Origin: Willaertia magna
Lineage: Eukaryota > Heterolobosea > Eutetramitea > Acrasida > Naegleriidae
Direction of reading: 5' to 3'
NCBI GenBank assembly: GCA_902984215.1
Contig: CADWAF010001120.1
Span: forward strand, 1-17,951
DNA: 17,951 nt
Below the pieces are notes generated by a model. The model searched no databases. It had not been told where the DNA came from and saw nothing but the letters and a program-made list of their open reading frames with translations. Each line of letters opens with the position of its first letter. Position 1 is the stretch's first letter. This document shows positions 7,004 through 16,227 of the stretch, in pieces. The translations under genes and the position numbers were made by a program.

Positions 7004-10000
7004 ATGGATGACCAATTTAAAAGAAATTTTGAAAGAGCTATCGTTTGTCAATTTGACGGAAAAGCACCTCCAAATGTAAAACAAGATGCTATTAATTATT
7101 GTAATGAATTAAAACAAAGAAATGATATTTGGCAAATTGCGTTAACATTCTTAATGGAACCATCAACAAGGGATGAAGTTAGATTTTGGTGTTTTGGAGC
7201 TTTATCGCATGTCTTTAATGAAAGGTAGGTATATTATTAAAATTGTAAACAAAAAATAACAAATTTTCACAGAAGTCAAATACTTTCCGATCAAGATAAA
7301 TTAACTATACGAACGGCACTTCTTCATTGGTTGGTAACTTTTATTTCTGAAAATACTTTAGCTTATGTTAAAAACAAATATTGTGAAACTTTAATTCATT
7401 TATTTAAATTAGATTATCCACATTCTTGGCCTTCTTTCTTTAAAGATATTCTTTCTATTTTACAAAACAATCCAAATGAAACAATGATTGACATGTATTT
7501 ACGTGTATTAGAAACTATAGATTCATTCTTTGTTGCAAGATATATTGATAGATCTGATATAGAACATAAGCGTGCAGTTGAGATTGTAAGTTTTATAATT
7601 AATTTTAAAATTTATATTTTTTAATAGAAAGACGCAATGCGTGATGATTGTATTCCACAAATTGTTTCTACATTTTATACAATCTTAATAGCTAAACATC
7701 CATCATTAACAAATAGTTGTTTAAGAACAATGGCAAATTATATTGATTGGATCGATATAAATCTTGTTACAACAGATCAATTTGTACAAATTTTATTCCA
7801 ATTTTTAAGTGAACCAGAATTTAGAACAAGTGCATGTGATTGTTTATCAGTTTTGGTAAATAAAGGAATGAATAAGGAAGATAAACTCAAACTTATTACT
7901 TCTCTTCAACTTCCTCAATTGTTATCAACTACGAAAATTGATAGTGAATCGGAACCGGATTTTGCAGAAGCCATTTCAAAACTTACAAATGAAATGGCAA
8001 CTCAACTTTTAGAAATTTGGACAGAGGTAAGTTATGAAATTGTACTTTATAATTTTTAATTTTTTAGTGCGTGAAAGAACAAAATTCAATTCTATTGAAT
8101 GCATCTTATCAATTACTTCAACAACTTTTACCTTTTATTTATTCTCTCTTTGCTGACAAAGATGATCAAGTTTCTTCCACTATTTCTGCATTTTTAAATG
8201 ATTATATTTTAACAGTTAAAAAACATTCAAATCTCTTCCAAACAGATAATACAATGATTCAACAATTTGAGGTAATACTTAACACAATTAAAAACAAAGG
8301 ACAATTTACTGAAGATTTCAATTTCAATCCAAAAGATCAAGATGAATATGAGGCTGGATTTTTAGAATATAGAAAAGAGCTTGTTGTTTTATTTAAAAAT
8401 GTTGGTACTATTGCACCAGATATGGTAAAACAATTTGTTAAAAGCTATTTGACACAAGTATTATCTAATATTCAAGGTCTTAAATTTTCAGAAATTGAAT
8501 TGGCACTATCTTTATTCTACTACACTGGAGAGATTTTCCCAAATGAAGCATTCAAGCCTGTTACAAAAGAAAATAATACTCAAAATTATTTTGGGCCTCT
8601 TGTTGCTTTAGTGATTAGTAGTAATATTTCATCTTATCCTCATTCTCATATACAATTAATGTATTTTGAAATTATTTCTAGGTATTGTAACCACGTTTTT
8701 ATTATGCCAGATGAAGCAATTGGCTCTGTACTTCAATCTTTCGTTGACGAAAGAGGAATAAGACACACTAATCCACAAATACAAAGCAGAGCGAAATATT
8801 TATTATTACAATTTGTTAGACCTTTAAAAGATAGACTTCACACCTTTGTTGAGCAATTATTTAATTTTGTTAAAGATATGCTTGTTGTCAAACTTCCAAC
8901 TCCACAAGATTTTGCGGAAAAAGACTTTGGAGAAGATAGACTTTTCCTCTATGAAACTATAGGATCCTTGGTTGCTTCTCAACAAGTACCTTCAGAAGTA
9001 AGAGTAAAAATATTACAGCAAATATTTAATCCAATGAATACTGATATAGAGGAAATTCTTTCCAAACAATTATACACAAGAGATACACCGGAATTACCAA
9101 TCTATACTAAACATTTATCTAATATAGTGAATGTTGCTGGTCAATTGAGTAAAGGATTTGATAATAAGGGACCTGTTAAGGTATATTTAAATGACGCTTT
9201 GGAATTTTTTAAATTCTTCCTTAATTATGTTATGAAGATTCACTCTGTTTTACCTTCAAACAGGGACATTCAAGTAAAAGTTGTTTTTTACTACCACAGA
9301 ATGATTGCATTGCTTAATGAAGAAGTATTAGAAATTATTCCAAATACGTTAGCTCAATTATTCCAAGTTGCCAATAGTATATACCAAATTAGAGATATAG
9401 TTCAATTGTTAAATCAACTTATCCAAAAATTTAAAGAAAAGACCTTTAATATTGTAAATGAAATGTTTGGACCTGTTTTACAAAAACTTTTCCAATTAAT
9501 TAATAACGGAAATTACGACCAAACACAAATCAATGCTAGTGAAGAAACTAGAGAAATGGCTGATCTTCACAAAATGTTTTTCCTATTTATTCAAACTGTC
9601 GTAAGCAACGGTGCAAAGCAAGTTTTGGTTTCTGATAAAAATCAATTTATGTTCAACTCAGTAACTGATGCTTTAATTAAGGGCTGTAAACATAAATCAG
9701 TACATCATGTCAATTTAGCCTTAAGCTGTTTGATACACTATGTCACTGCATTTTCTGGACAATACGGTGAACAACTAGATCAATACCTATGCAGTAACAT
9801 TATGACTGAAGTATTTTCAATAATTTTAAGTAATGAATTTGATATAACAGAAGGTTCTAGCTATAATATTATTAAAGATGTCATTACATTACAATCCACT
9901 TTCGTAGCAAAATGTGGAAACTATTTCCTGAATTACATGGCTAACCAATTTTTACCAAACGTTATCCACCTCAACAACCAAGAAATCCAATTATATTGTT

Positions 10001-10107
10001 CAGCTCTCCAACAAATCAATGATAAACAAAAGAATGGTTTGGAAGGTTTTAAGCAAATGTTTAACCAATTTTTATTAACAAAAAAGAGTAGTAACAACAA
10101 GCAGTAA
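7004..10107 (+). CDS. Exportin-T (tRNA exportin)
   Basis: Karyopherin of the importin-beta superfamily that carries mature tRNA out of the nucleus with Ran-GTP. Exons are 7004-7224, 7273-7585, 7628-8026 and 8068-10107 (introns 48, 42 and 41 nt), 990 residues against 962 in human XPOT. The whole length aligns by eye with exportin-T: WPSFFKDIL, MYLRVLETIDSF, the YIDWIDINLV segment (human YVSWIDLSLI), EFRTSACDCLSVLVNKGM (human EEACDCLFEVVNKGM), then EDFNFN...EYRKEL, SSYPHSHI, RGIRHTNPQIQSRAKYL (human RGLRHSSAKVRSRTAYL), LFLYETIGSLV and IALLNEEVLEIIP. It is helical HEAT-repeat protein throughout, with no transmembrane segment or low-complexity tail apart from a final KKSSNNKQ. The start ATG follows AATAACA. 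Confidence 0.96.
7225..7272 (+). other. Exportin-T intron 1 (48 nt)
   Basis: GTAGGT donor, CACAG acceptor, phase 2. This is the only donor here with G at intron position 4. Retention hits TAG at once. Splicing yields FNERSQILSDQDKL. Confidence 0.9.
7586..7627 (+). other. Exportin-T intron 2 (42 nt)
   Basis: GTAAGT donor, AATAG acceptor, phase 0. Splicing yields RAVEIKDAMRDDCIPQIV, matching human RNTLIKDTMREQCIPNLV. Confidence 0.95.
8027..8067 (+). other. Exportin-T intron 3 (41 nt)
   Basis: GTAAGT donor, TTTAG acceptor, phase 0. It joins LEIWTE to CVKEQN in the long last exon. A frame change across it confirms the junction. Confidence 0.9.
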
Positions 10108-10171
10108 AAAATATTTCCAACCTTATTATTTGAAATACGTAGTATTATTATTATTTTCTTACATTGAATTA

Positions 10172-12942
10172 ATGGATCTTTCTCCGATAAATCAATCTTC
10201 ATCCTTGCCAAAGGAGATATTATCTACCATTGAAAAGGCAAGAAGGTTTGGGGTTGCCTTAGCCGAAACAGAATTGCAAACATCTAAATCTTTGGAGAAT
10301 GTTACTTCCGAAATACAAAATATTCAACACAACAACAGTTTACTTTATAATCAAATTACAACATTATGTTCGTCTCAAATTGAAGAGGCAAAACAAGCAT
10401 TAGCCTTAATAGATTCATCTGTTTCTACCCTTAGTCAAATAAAGAAAGAATATCAAGGGTTAAAAGGAAAAGCAAAAAAAGGACAAAAAATAATTAAATG
10501 TTACCAAACTATTAGAAAAGCCTATATGATTTTAAGTTTAATTGGGAAAACGAAGGAATGGATTATAAGATTATTACTTTTAAAGAAAGAGGTAAATCAA
10601 ATTACACAAATATTAAAGAACGAACTTATAGAAATGGGTTTTGAGGAAGAGGCTGAAAATTATGAAGATGAAGGCGATGAATCGTTTAATGACGAGATTG
10701 ACTTGAGTGAATACGGGGTAGAGGAAATTAATTTTGATGATGAAGAACCTCATTACCAATTAATTGCTATTTTCGAAAGAATTGTTCAATTAGAGGAATT
10801 TAAACTAAAAGTGTTTGAAGAAACATCTAAGAGTGAAAATAATAGTAGTGACTTAAATGTGGAAGAGATTTTTTCCAAATATCTGTCCATTATTGACGGT
10901 GTTTCTGTACTGTTTCAATCAGTAATGGAGAAATACTTTCAACAAGCGGTTCCTTTAGCATGTGAACAACCAGAAAAATTTGTTAAAATTGTGAGAATTA
11001 TTGAAAGAGATGAAAGAAAGAAAAAACAACAAGAAATTGAACATAATACCTTTGACACTGAAGAAGAAATTCTTGTAACAAAATACTCTTACAAAAATTA
11101 CAAGGAACTATGTTTTAAAGGAATAAAAGAATACATAGGAAATTGTTTAAAACATGAAATTGAAGGAATAGAAGATTTAGAGGAAGTTTTTGAAAGAATA
11201 AAGCAATGTGTCGAAGGGGAATTGGAGGCAATTGATAGACATCTCACCCCATGTTTTCCTGTGAAATATTGTATATTAGAAAAATGTATTTTGTTTTTCG
11301 ATGAACATGTTAGAGAGTACCTGTTAGAGTATAATACCCCTGAAACTGACAACATAACAAGGTCATATGTGTGTAAGTTATTAACACTTTAACACTTTTT
11401 GTTTTTACCCAATTAGTAAAATTTGTGATTGACTACCCAGTGGTATACGAACCTTACGAAGAGTACTTAGAAAATATTAAAATAGATTACACAGAAACAA
11501 TTACTGACATAAAGGCTATCATTAGCACAACATTTTTGGTAAGTCAAACAAAGCCATTTATTGTATTTATTATTCATTTATTTGCACTTGTAGAAATCTA
11601 TTATGGAGTGGAAAGAAAAATTAATAAAAACTATGTTTTCCTCCCTTGAAAAAGAGGATGAGAAGTCATACATAGAACAAGATGGATTTCTATACACCTT
11701 TGGCCCAATTGACTTCTTTACCACCCTTAATCAAGCCCTATTATCAATTTCTCAATGTGGCCAAAAAGACGTAAGTTTATAATCAATTTATAATTCATAG
11801 ACAATCCAAATTTTACAGTTAATTGAACAAGTAGCATATTCCATACGTCTTACTTTGACTGACTTTAAAGCTGATTTGTCTGTAGAAGTTCGCAGTAAGT
11901 TTGCTAACATCAATTATTTCTTACCAATTTCGAAATAGAAAATATGAAAAAGATATCCATAAAAAAGTTGTGTGCTTTGTCCAATGACAGCAACAAATGT
12001 GTATACTTAACTCATGATTTACAAGATTATATAGCTGAAGCGCTTCCAGATATAGAAATTGAAAAAATTAGAATGGATGAAGTAACAAACGGGTTTACTG
12101 AACTAGCAAAAGAATTGTTATCTAGCATAAGTGACAGGATTACTTCAAAGTTGACAAATTATATGGATAGATTATTTACTAAGGATTGGTATGTAGTGGG
12201 TACTGAAGAAACTTGCCTTACAAGAGGTCTTTCAGATATCCAAGGAGATATCCAATATCCAATTGATTTCTTAGAATGGGAAAATGTTGTCATTATTGTT
12301 AAAAATGTTTTCAGTTTTGTTGTAAAACAATACATAGAAGCCTTTATGACTAGAAAGTTCAGTTTGAAGGAGGAAGAAAGAAATTTAATAAGAAAGGAAA
12401 TATCTTCTTGTGTTGAATTTCTACCTCCAGATGATGAACATGACTGGGTGTCTCCCTTACTAAAACCCTTGAGAATGATTGAGGATATTTTTGAAACTAT
12501 TGACGATGAAGATCTACTACAATGTTTATCAGATGCAAATGAAGTGTATCCTGATATGGGACCTATAGTTTTTGAAACAATAATACAAAAAGCAGGATTT
12601 TCTAAGGAATTTAAAGAGAGTCTTCTACAAACAGTACAACAATTTTATACAACCAAGACGAAATTAAAGCAGGCTGTTGTAAAAAAACCAAGTATTTTTG
12701 GGGTTTACAATTTACCACCTGAAACAACTGAGACAAATGAAAAGAAATCAAAATCTAAAGAAAGCAAAGAAAAGGTAAAGAAAGACAAAAAGAAAAAGAC
12801 AAAGAAATTGTTTTCGAGCGCAAGCACTGAAAATACATACTTGGAGGATAAAGAAAGCAAAGAACAGCCTCTCAAAGACAAAAAGAAGAATTCAACTAAC
12901 GAGGTTCAAGAAATTAACTTGCTAGATTTTATTAATGATTAA
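10172..12942 (+). CDS. Exocyst subunit Sec6 (EXOC3)
   Basis: Subunit of the exocyst, which tethers secretory vesicles to the plasma membrane. Exons are 10172-11372, 11417-11538, 11594-11770, 11819-11894 and 11939-12942 (introns 44, 55, 48 and 44 nt), 859 residues. The frame is open up to 10130 without an ATG; the first ATG is 10172, 64 bp after the exportin-T stop. Residues 1-130 are helical, like the Sec6 N-terminal coiled coil. Family landmarks are KFVKIVRIIERDER (VRIIER 274-279; human SVVRIIEREE), the CFPVKY segment (C361; human CFPPHYEIF), RSYVLKFVIDY at the exon 1-2 junction, and ITSKLTNYMDRLFTKDW (human LNELMTKKW). Two features exceed the family: an acidic insert near residues 157-195 and a Lys/Glu-rich tail of about 80 residues ending INLLDFIND. 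Human EXOC3 is roughly 750 residues. Confidence 0.85.
11373..11416 (+). other. Sec6 intron 1 (44 nt)
   Basis: GTAAGT donor, AATTAG acceptor, phase 1; joins RSYV to LKFVIDY. Retention gives an in-frame TAA. Confidence 0.9.
11539..11593 (+). other. Sec6 intron 2 (55 nt)
   Basis: GTAAGT donor, TTGTAG acceptor, phase 0. It is the longest intron in the window and the only one without an in-frame stop; being 55 nt, its retention shifts the frame and ends at 11649 in exon 3. Confidence 0.85.
11771..11818 (+). other. Sec6 intron 3 (48 nt)
   Basis: GTAAGT donor, TTACAG acceptor, phase 0. A second in-phase acceptor (CATAG ending at 11800) would give a 30-nt intron and six extra residues; the 48-nt form fits the size of the others. 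Confidence 0.8.
11895..11938 (+). other. Sec6 intron 4 (44 nt)
   Basis: GTAAGT donor, AAATAG acceptor, phase 1; joins SVEVR to KNMKKISIK. The only in-frame stop on retention is the TAG formed by the acceptor itself. Confidence 0.85.
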
Positions 12943-12950
12943 CAAATACA

Positions 12951-12962
12951 TTCCCGCCAAAA
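12951..12962. promoter_or_regulatory. E2F-type binding site
   Basis: TTCCCGCCAAAA, with the preceding A, fits the E2F consensus WTTSSCSS on both strands (ATTCCCGC forward, TTTGGCGG reverse). It is the most GC-rich patch in an otherwise AT-rich 67-bp intergenic gap, 48 bp before the coiled-coil gene ATG. Binding itself is inference. Confidence 0.6.
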
Positions 12963-12966
12963 TAAA
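12961..12966 (+). promoter_or_regulatory. Possible poly(A) signal of Sec6
   Basis: AATAAA, 18 nt past the Sec6 stop and partly inside the E2F-like site. It is the only such hexamer in the gap, so the end of Sec6 and the promoter of the next gene share sequence. Use is inferred. Confidence 0.3.
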
Positions 12967-12971
12967 CCGTT
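12965..12971. promoter_or_regulatory. Myb-type core next to the E2F site
   Basis: AACCGTT reads AACGGTT on the minus strand, containing AACGG, the core of Myb sites (YAACNG/MSA type). It lies 2 nt from the E2F-like motif. Short motifs occur by chance; the pairing is what makes it notable. Confidence 0.35.
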
Positions 12972-13009
12972 TAGTCGTTTTATTTTAAAATTTAAACACA
13001 TATAAAAAA

Positions 13010-15406
13010 ATGTTTCAACACAATTCATTTGTTGGAAGACCCTCCTTGATGATAAACAGGAACGAATTGTCAACAATAATCCAACATAATGTTCAACAAC
13101 AACCAACAGTTAATAATGATCAATTCACAGAAACCGAATTCACTAATGCTTCTACATTCTTTTATCCTCCTTCTCCAAAACCAAACAACAAAAAACGAAA
13201 AACAATGAGCTCCAATAATAGCAGAATTAACTCAAGCACCACCAAGAAGAACACAAATAATAATACTCGTAAACCAAAGTCAAAGCTCCCAACAATGCAA
13301 AACACTAATTCCTCTAAGACAGTGAACAACCAACCTAAAATCGATGCTACAAATAATTCTATACTTACAATGGAAAATACACAAGTTTTCCAACCTTATG
13401 TTTTGAGTACTGGAAATAATGTTCCAGGTATTACCATGCCTACTTTCCCAACATCAAATCCTGTTAACAATGTCAGTGAAGAAGATTTTAATAATTGTTC
13501 AGCAATATTCCTACAAGAACAAGGCAACTTTGAGCAACACCTTGATTTTGGAGATCCCACAACAGAGATAAATCCAAACAGTTCAGTTTTAGTCACACAA
13601 GAAGAAAACTTTGAACAAACCCAACAAATAGCTGAACCATATAACCAATCAGTTCAACAACAACAATTATTACAACCGCAACAAGCACAACAACCAAACT
13701 TTGTTGATGTAAATATACCTCCAGAAATTCAACAACAAATCCAAGAACAATTCTTTTATTTAGAACAAGAAATAAAGCAACGAGATTTTTATTTACAAGA
13801 ATTACAAAGAGAGAATTTTGAATTGAGAGAAATATTAAATAAGGATTTAATTAAACAACAAATGCAATTGGATAAAGATAAAAAGAAGAACCCATTCGCT
13901 GTAGAAAATGTTGAATTAAGAAAAAAGTTTGCAAAAGTTGAAGAGAAATTAAAGAAAGTATCCCAAGAAAAGATGGATTATCAAAAGAAAGTAACAACAA
14001 TGGAAAGGGAATTAAAAGAAATTAAAAAAAAGAATGAAAAGTTAGAATCTCATAAAGAAAAAATTATAAATCAAACAAAATTACAAAAAGATTTTGAAAA
14101 AGCTTGTAATGAATTGGAAGAGTATAAATCTAATTATTTAAAGGAAAAGGAAGTTGCTAATAAGTACAGAGACTTAAATGAAGAACTTTCTAATGAATTG
14201 GAAAATGAAAAAATTAAAGTTACTTCACTATCTGAAGAGTGTTCAAGAGCTACTTCTATTTTACATGACTTGGATAATAAGTTAAGAGAATTTAATGAAC
14301 AAAATGAAAAGTTAATAAAAGAAGTTGAATTAAGGCAAAGTGAGATAGAAAGATTGAATGAAGATTGTACAAAGTATAACAAATCTTTAAATAGTTCTCA
14401 GAATGAAGTAAATGAATCAAAGAAAGTCATTGAGGCTCAAATAGAGGAGATTAACAAACTTTCAACAAAGATTCAAAGCATAACAAGTCAGTTCAATGAA
14501 ATTAGTGAGGAATACTCAAAACTGTCATCTGAATTTGAAGAAGTTCAAGAACAATTACAAAGGGCAAGTAGAGATAATCAAGAAAAACAAAATGAAATAC
14601 TTCAATTAAAGAATACACTTAATTTATTAAGAAAGAAAGAAGAAGAGCTATTAGAAGTATCCTCCAACCTTCAAAAAGAGAAATTATCAAAGTTAGATTT
14701 ACAAGAAGAGAATGAAAGAATAACAACTCAATTATCAAAAGCTTTTGAAAGAATTTCTCAATCAGAAGAAAGTAAAGAAAGTCTAAGGAAGGAAATTGAA
14801 AGCCTTCAAAGTGTAATTAATCAATTACAAACAGAACAGTTATGTAAACTCACCACTGCTAATGAATCTAAAGAAAAGATAAAACAACTAAAGAGTGAAG
14901 TTGAAACAATCAAAAATAAATTCGATAAATCACAAGCTAAGGTTTCAAAATATGAGGCAACCATAGAACAACTATCTAAACAAAAGGAAACACTACAAAG
15001 TACAATCGAAGAAATGAAAGATATGGAAACCACAATTACTCAATTGCAAAGTTCCAATCAAAAGTTGAGGAAGGAAAATGAACAATTACTTCTTATTTTG
15101 GAGAAGAATAGGTCAACTCAATTAGAAAAGAATACAAACAATAATAGCTTAATAACAGAAAAGCAATTAAAAGAATTAATTGCACAGTTGGAAAATGGAA
15201 AGAGGAAAATAAAGGAATTATCCGAGTCATTACAAGATAAAGAACAAATGGAACAAGAATTCAAAGAATTGGAGGAAAGATTGAGAGAATCAGAAGAGGA
15301 AAAGCATGAACTTGTTTGTAAGCTCTTTAAGAAGGAGCCAACAGTTCACAAGGAAAATGTAGAACCAAACAGATTACCTGTTAAGTCAGCTTTAAAAAAG
15401 AGGTAA
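13010..15406 (+). CDS. Long coiled-coil protein with Q/N-rich head and KEN box
   Basis: Not recognised as a named family. It is a single exon of 798 residues with the ATG after AAAAAA. Residues 1-240 are low-complexity and rich in Asn, Gln, Ser and Thr, with an SP site (YPPSPKP) and a basic KKRK (61-64) that could be a nuclear localisation signal. From about 240 to 775 the chain is almost continuous charged heptads (Glu, Lys, Gln, Leu) with few helix breakers, as in SMC-like, golgin or centrosomal rods. The C-terminus holds a KEN box (781-783, in VHKENVEPN) and ends RLPVKSALKKR. KEN boxes are recognition sites of the anaphase-promoting complex. With the E2F/Myb-like upstream sites this suggests a cell-cycle-regulated structural protein; that is inference. 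Coiled-coil similarity to other proteins would be non-specific. Confidence 0.85.
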   Translation: MFQHNSFVGRPSLMINRNELSTIIQHNVQQQPTVNNDQFTETEFTNASTFFYPPSPKPNNKKRKTMSSNNSRINSSTTKKNTNNNTRKPKSKLPTMQNTNSSKTVNNQPKIDATNNSILTMENTQVFQPYVLSTGNNVPGITMPTFPTSNPVNNVSEEDFNNCSAIFLQEQGNFEQHLDFGDPTTEINPNSSVLVTQEENFEQTQQIAEPYNQSVQQQQLLQPQQAQQPNFVDVNIPPEIQQQIQEQFFYLEQEIKQRDFYLQELQRENFELREILNKDLIKQQMQLDKDKKKNPFAVENVELRKKFAKVEEKLKKVSQEKMDYQKKVTTMERELKEIKKKNEKLESHKEKIINQTKLQKDFEKACNELEEYKSNYLKEKEVANKYRDLNEELSNELENEKIKVTSLSEECSRATSILHDLDNKLREFNEQNEKLIKEVELRQSEIERLNEDCTKYNKSLNSSQNEVNESKKVIEAQIEEINKLSTKIQSITSQFNEISEEYSKLSSEFEEVQEQLQRASRDNQEKQNEILQLKNTLNLLRKKEEELLEVSSNLQKEKLSKLDLQEENERITTQLSKAFERISQSEESKESLRKEIESLQSVINQLQTEQLCKLTTANESKEKIKQLKSEVETIKNKFDKSQAKVSKYEATIEQLSKQKETLQSTIEEMKDMETTITQLQSSNQKLRKENEQLLLILEKNRSTQLEKNTNNNSLITEKQLKELIAQLENGKRKIKELSESLQDKEQMEQEFKELEERLRESEEEKHELVCKLFKKEPTVHKENVEPNRLPVKSALKKR

Positions 15407-15502
15407 ATAACCTTTCAGTCTCTACAATTTGGAGTTGTGGAGAATTATAAGGCTATTGTTCTTCTAGGTTTCTTAATTGCAACATTATGTTATGTTGTTG
15501 TA

Positions 15503-15508
15503 AATAAA
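15503..15508 (+). promoter_or_regulatory. Possible poly(A) signal of the coiled-coil gene
   Basis: AATAAA 97 nt after the stop, in the 154-bp gap between two convergent genes. Only position supports it. Confidence 0.35.
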
Positions 15509-15560
15509 ATTTGAAGTTTTCTGTAAATAATTACATAGCTTGCATTTTAAAGTCCTCTAA

Positions 15561-16087
15561 TTAATGATTTATTTTGTGTGCTGTTCTTATTCTTTGGACA
15601 TACTTTGAAATGGCTTTAAAATTAAAAGTATATTCTTCTTGAAAAAACTTTTTTGATTTTCCAATGTAATGAGCATCAAATTCAACTTTTTCGTCACAAA
15701 CAATAAACAACTGAGCACCAATGAGTTGTCCATTAGAGTTTGGAAATAAATCATAATCAACAACCAATCCATTTTCTAAATGTTTTGGGTCAAAAAGTGA
15801 AATCTTTGGTCCAGCCTTTCCCACTCCAATGCATCTGTGAAAATAATTATCCAAATATAAAATTTGAGGATTGTTTTGAAACGCACAAAAAGTTCTGTTT
15901 GTTAGAATGAGCCTATCATGTAATCTTGAACTATCCACCCAAACGTCCCGTTGTCAGCTTTTGTCAAATCAACTACCATTCCATCCTTTTCTACAATACA
16001 ATTTGGATTTTGGCCGAGTGTTTGGTGGAAGAGTAAAAAGTATATTACTGTTAGTGATAATAAGAAAGGAATTTTGTTTAGTGACAT
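15561..16087 (-). CDS. Small secreted protein, frame interrupted; MRH-like fold suspected
   Basis: The first segment begins at ATG 16085-16087 with a clear signal peptide (basic start, hydrophobic core IPFLLSLTVIYFLLF, likely cut after LG), then CIVEKDGMVVDLTKADNG. That frame hits TAA at 15901-15903 (read on the minus strand). The rest of the protein continues in another frame down to 15561: LTNRTFCAFQ, LDNYFHRCIGVGKAGPK, QLFIVCDEKVEFDAHYIG, YTFNFKAIS. Both segments look genuinely coding. The junction may be a one-base frameshift (real or an assembly error), or an atypical 50-nt intron at 15895-15944, which ends TCTAACAAACAG but starts with a poor GTTTGG donor; that splice would give 158 residues. 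The order Cys, G-x-x-x-DL, late VCD and Y-x-F recalls mannose-6-phosphate-receptor-homology domains, but it is cysteine-poor, so the family call is weak. It diverges from the PL7 gene. Confidence 0.6.
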
Positions 16088-16227
16088 TTTTTACTGTTGG
16101 TATAAAGTATGGTTGTTCCTTCTAAGGAGAATTGAGGTGTTGTTTACAAAGGCTTTTTGTACGAATGGCACAATTGTTTTTGGTTAAATAAGTTTAAGAT
16201 ATTAGATTTTCCATAATATTTTAAAAA

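Noticed and set aside
6833..7084. N-terminal extension of the orphan minus-strand protein
   Set aside because: It would overlap exportin-T exon 1 and consists of Lys and Phe runs from the poly-A/T promoter tracts.
10130..10171. Upstream extension of the Sec6 frame from a TTG
   Set aside because: There is no ATG; it looks signal-peptide-like (hydrophobic) only by chance, and Sec6 is a cytosolic protein.
11098..11355. Minus-strand frame inside Sec6
   Set aside because: Antisense to exon 1, which matches Sec6 landmarks; no independent support.
13600..13760. CAA-rich stretch as a microsatellite repeat
   Set aside because: It encodes the Gln-rich head in frame with mixed interruptions; there is no regular repeat unit long enough to call a repeat array.
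14134..15033. Minus-strand Ser/Leu/Phe-rich frames inside the coiled-coil gene
   Set aside because: This is the expected antisense of Glu/Lys/Leu-rich heptads.
15907..16187. Two plus-strand frames opposite the small secreted gene
   Set aside because: The minus strand there encodes a clear signal peptide; the plus frames start without context and look like shadows.
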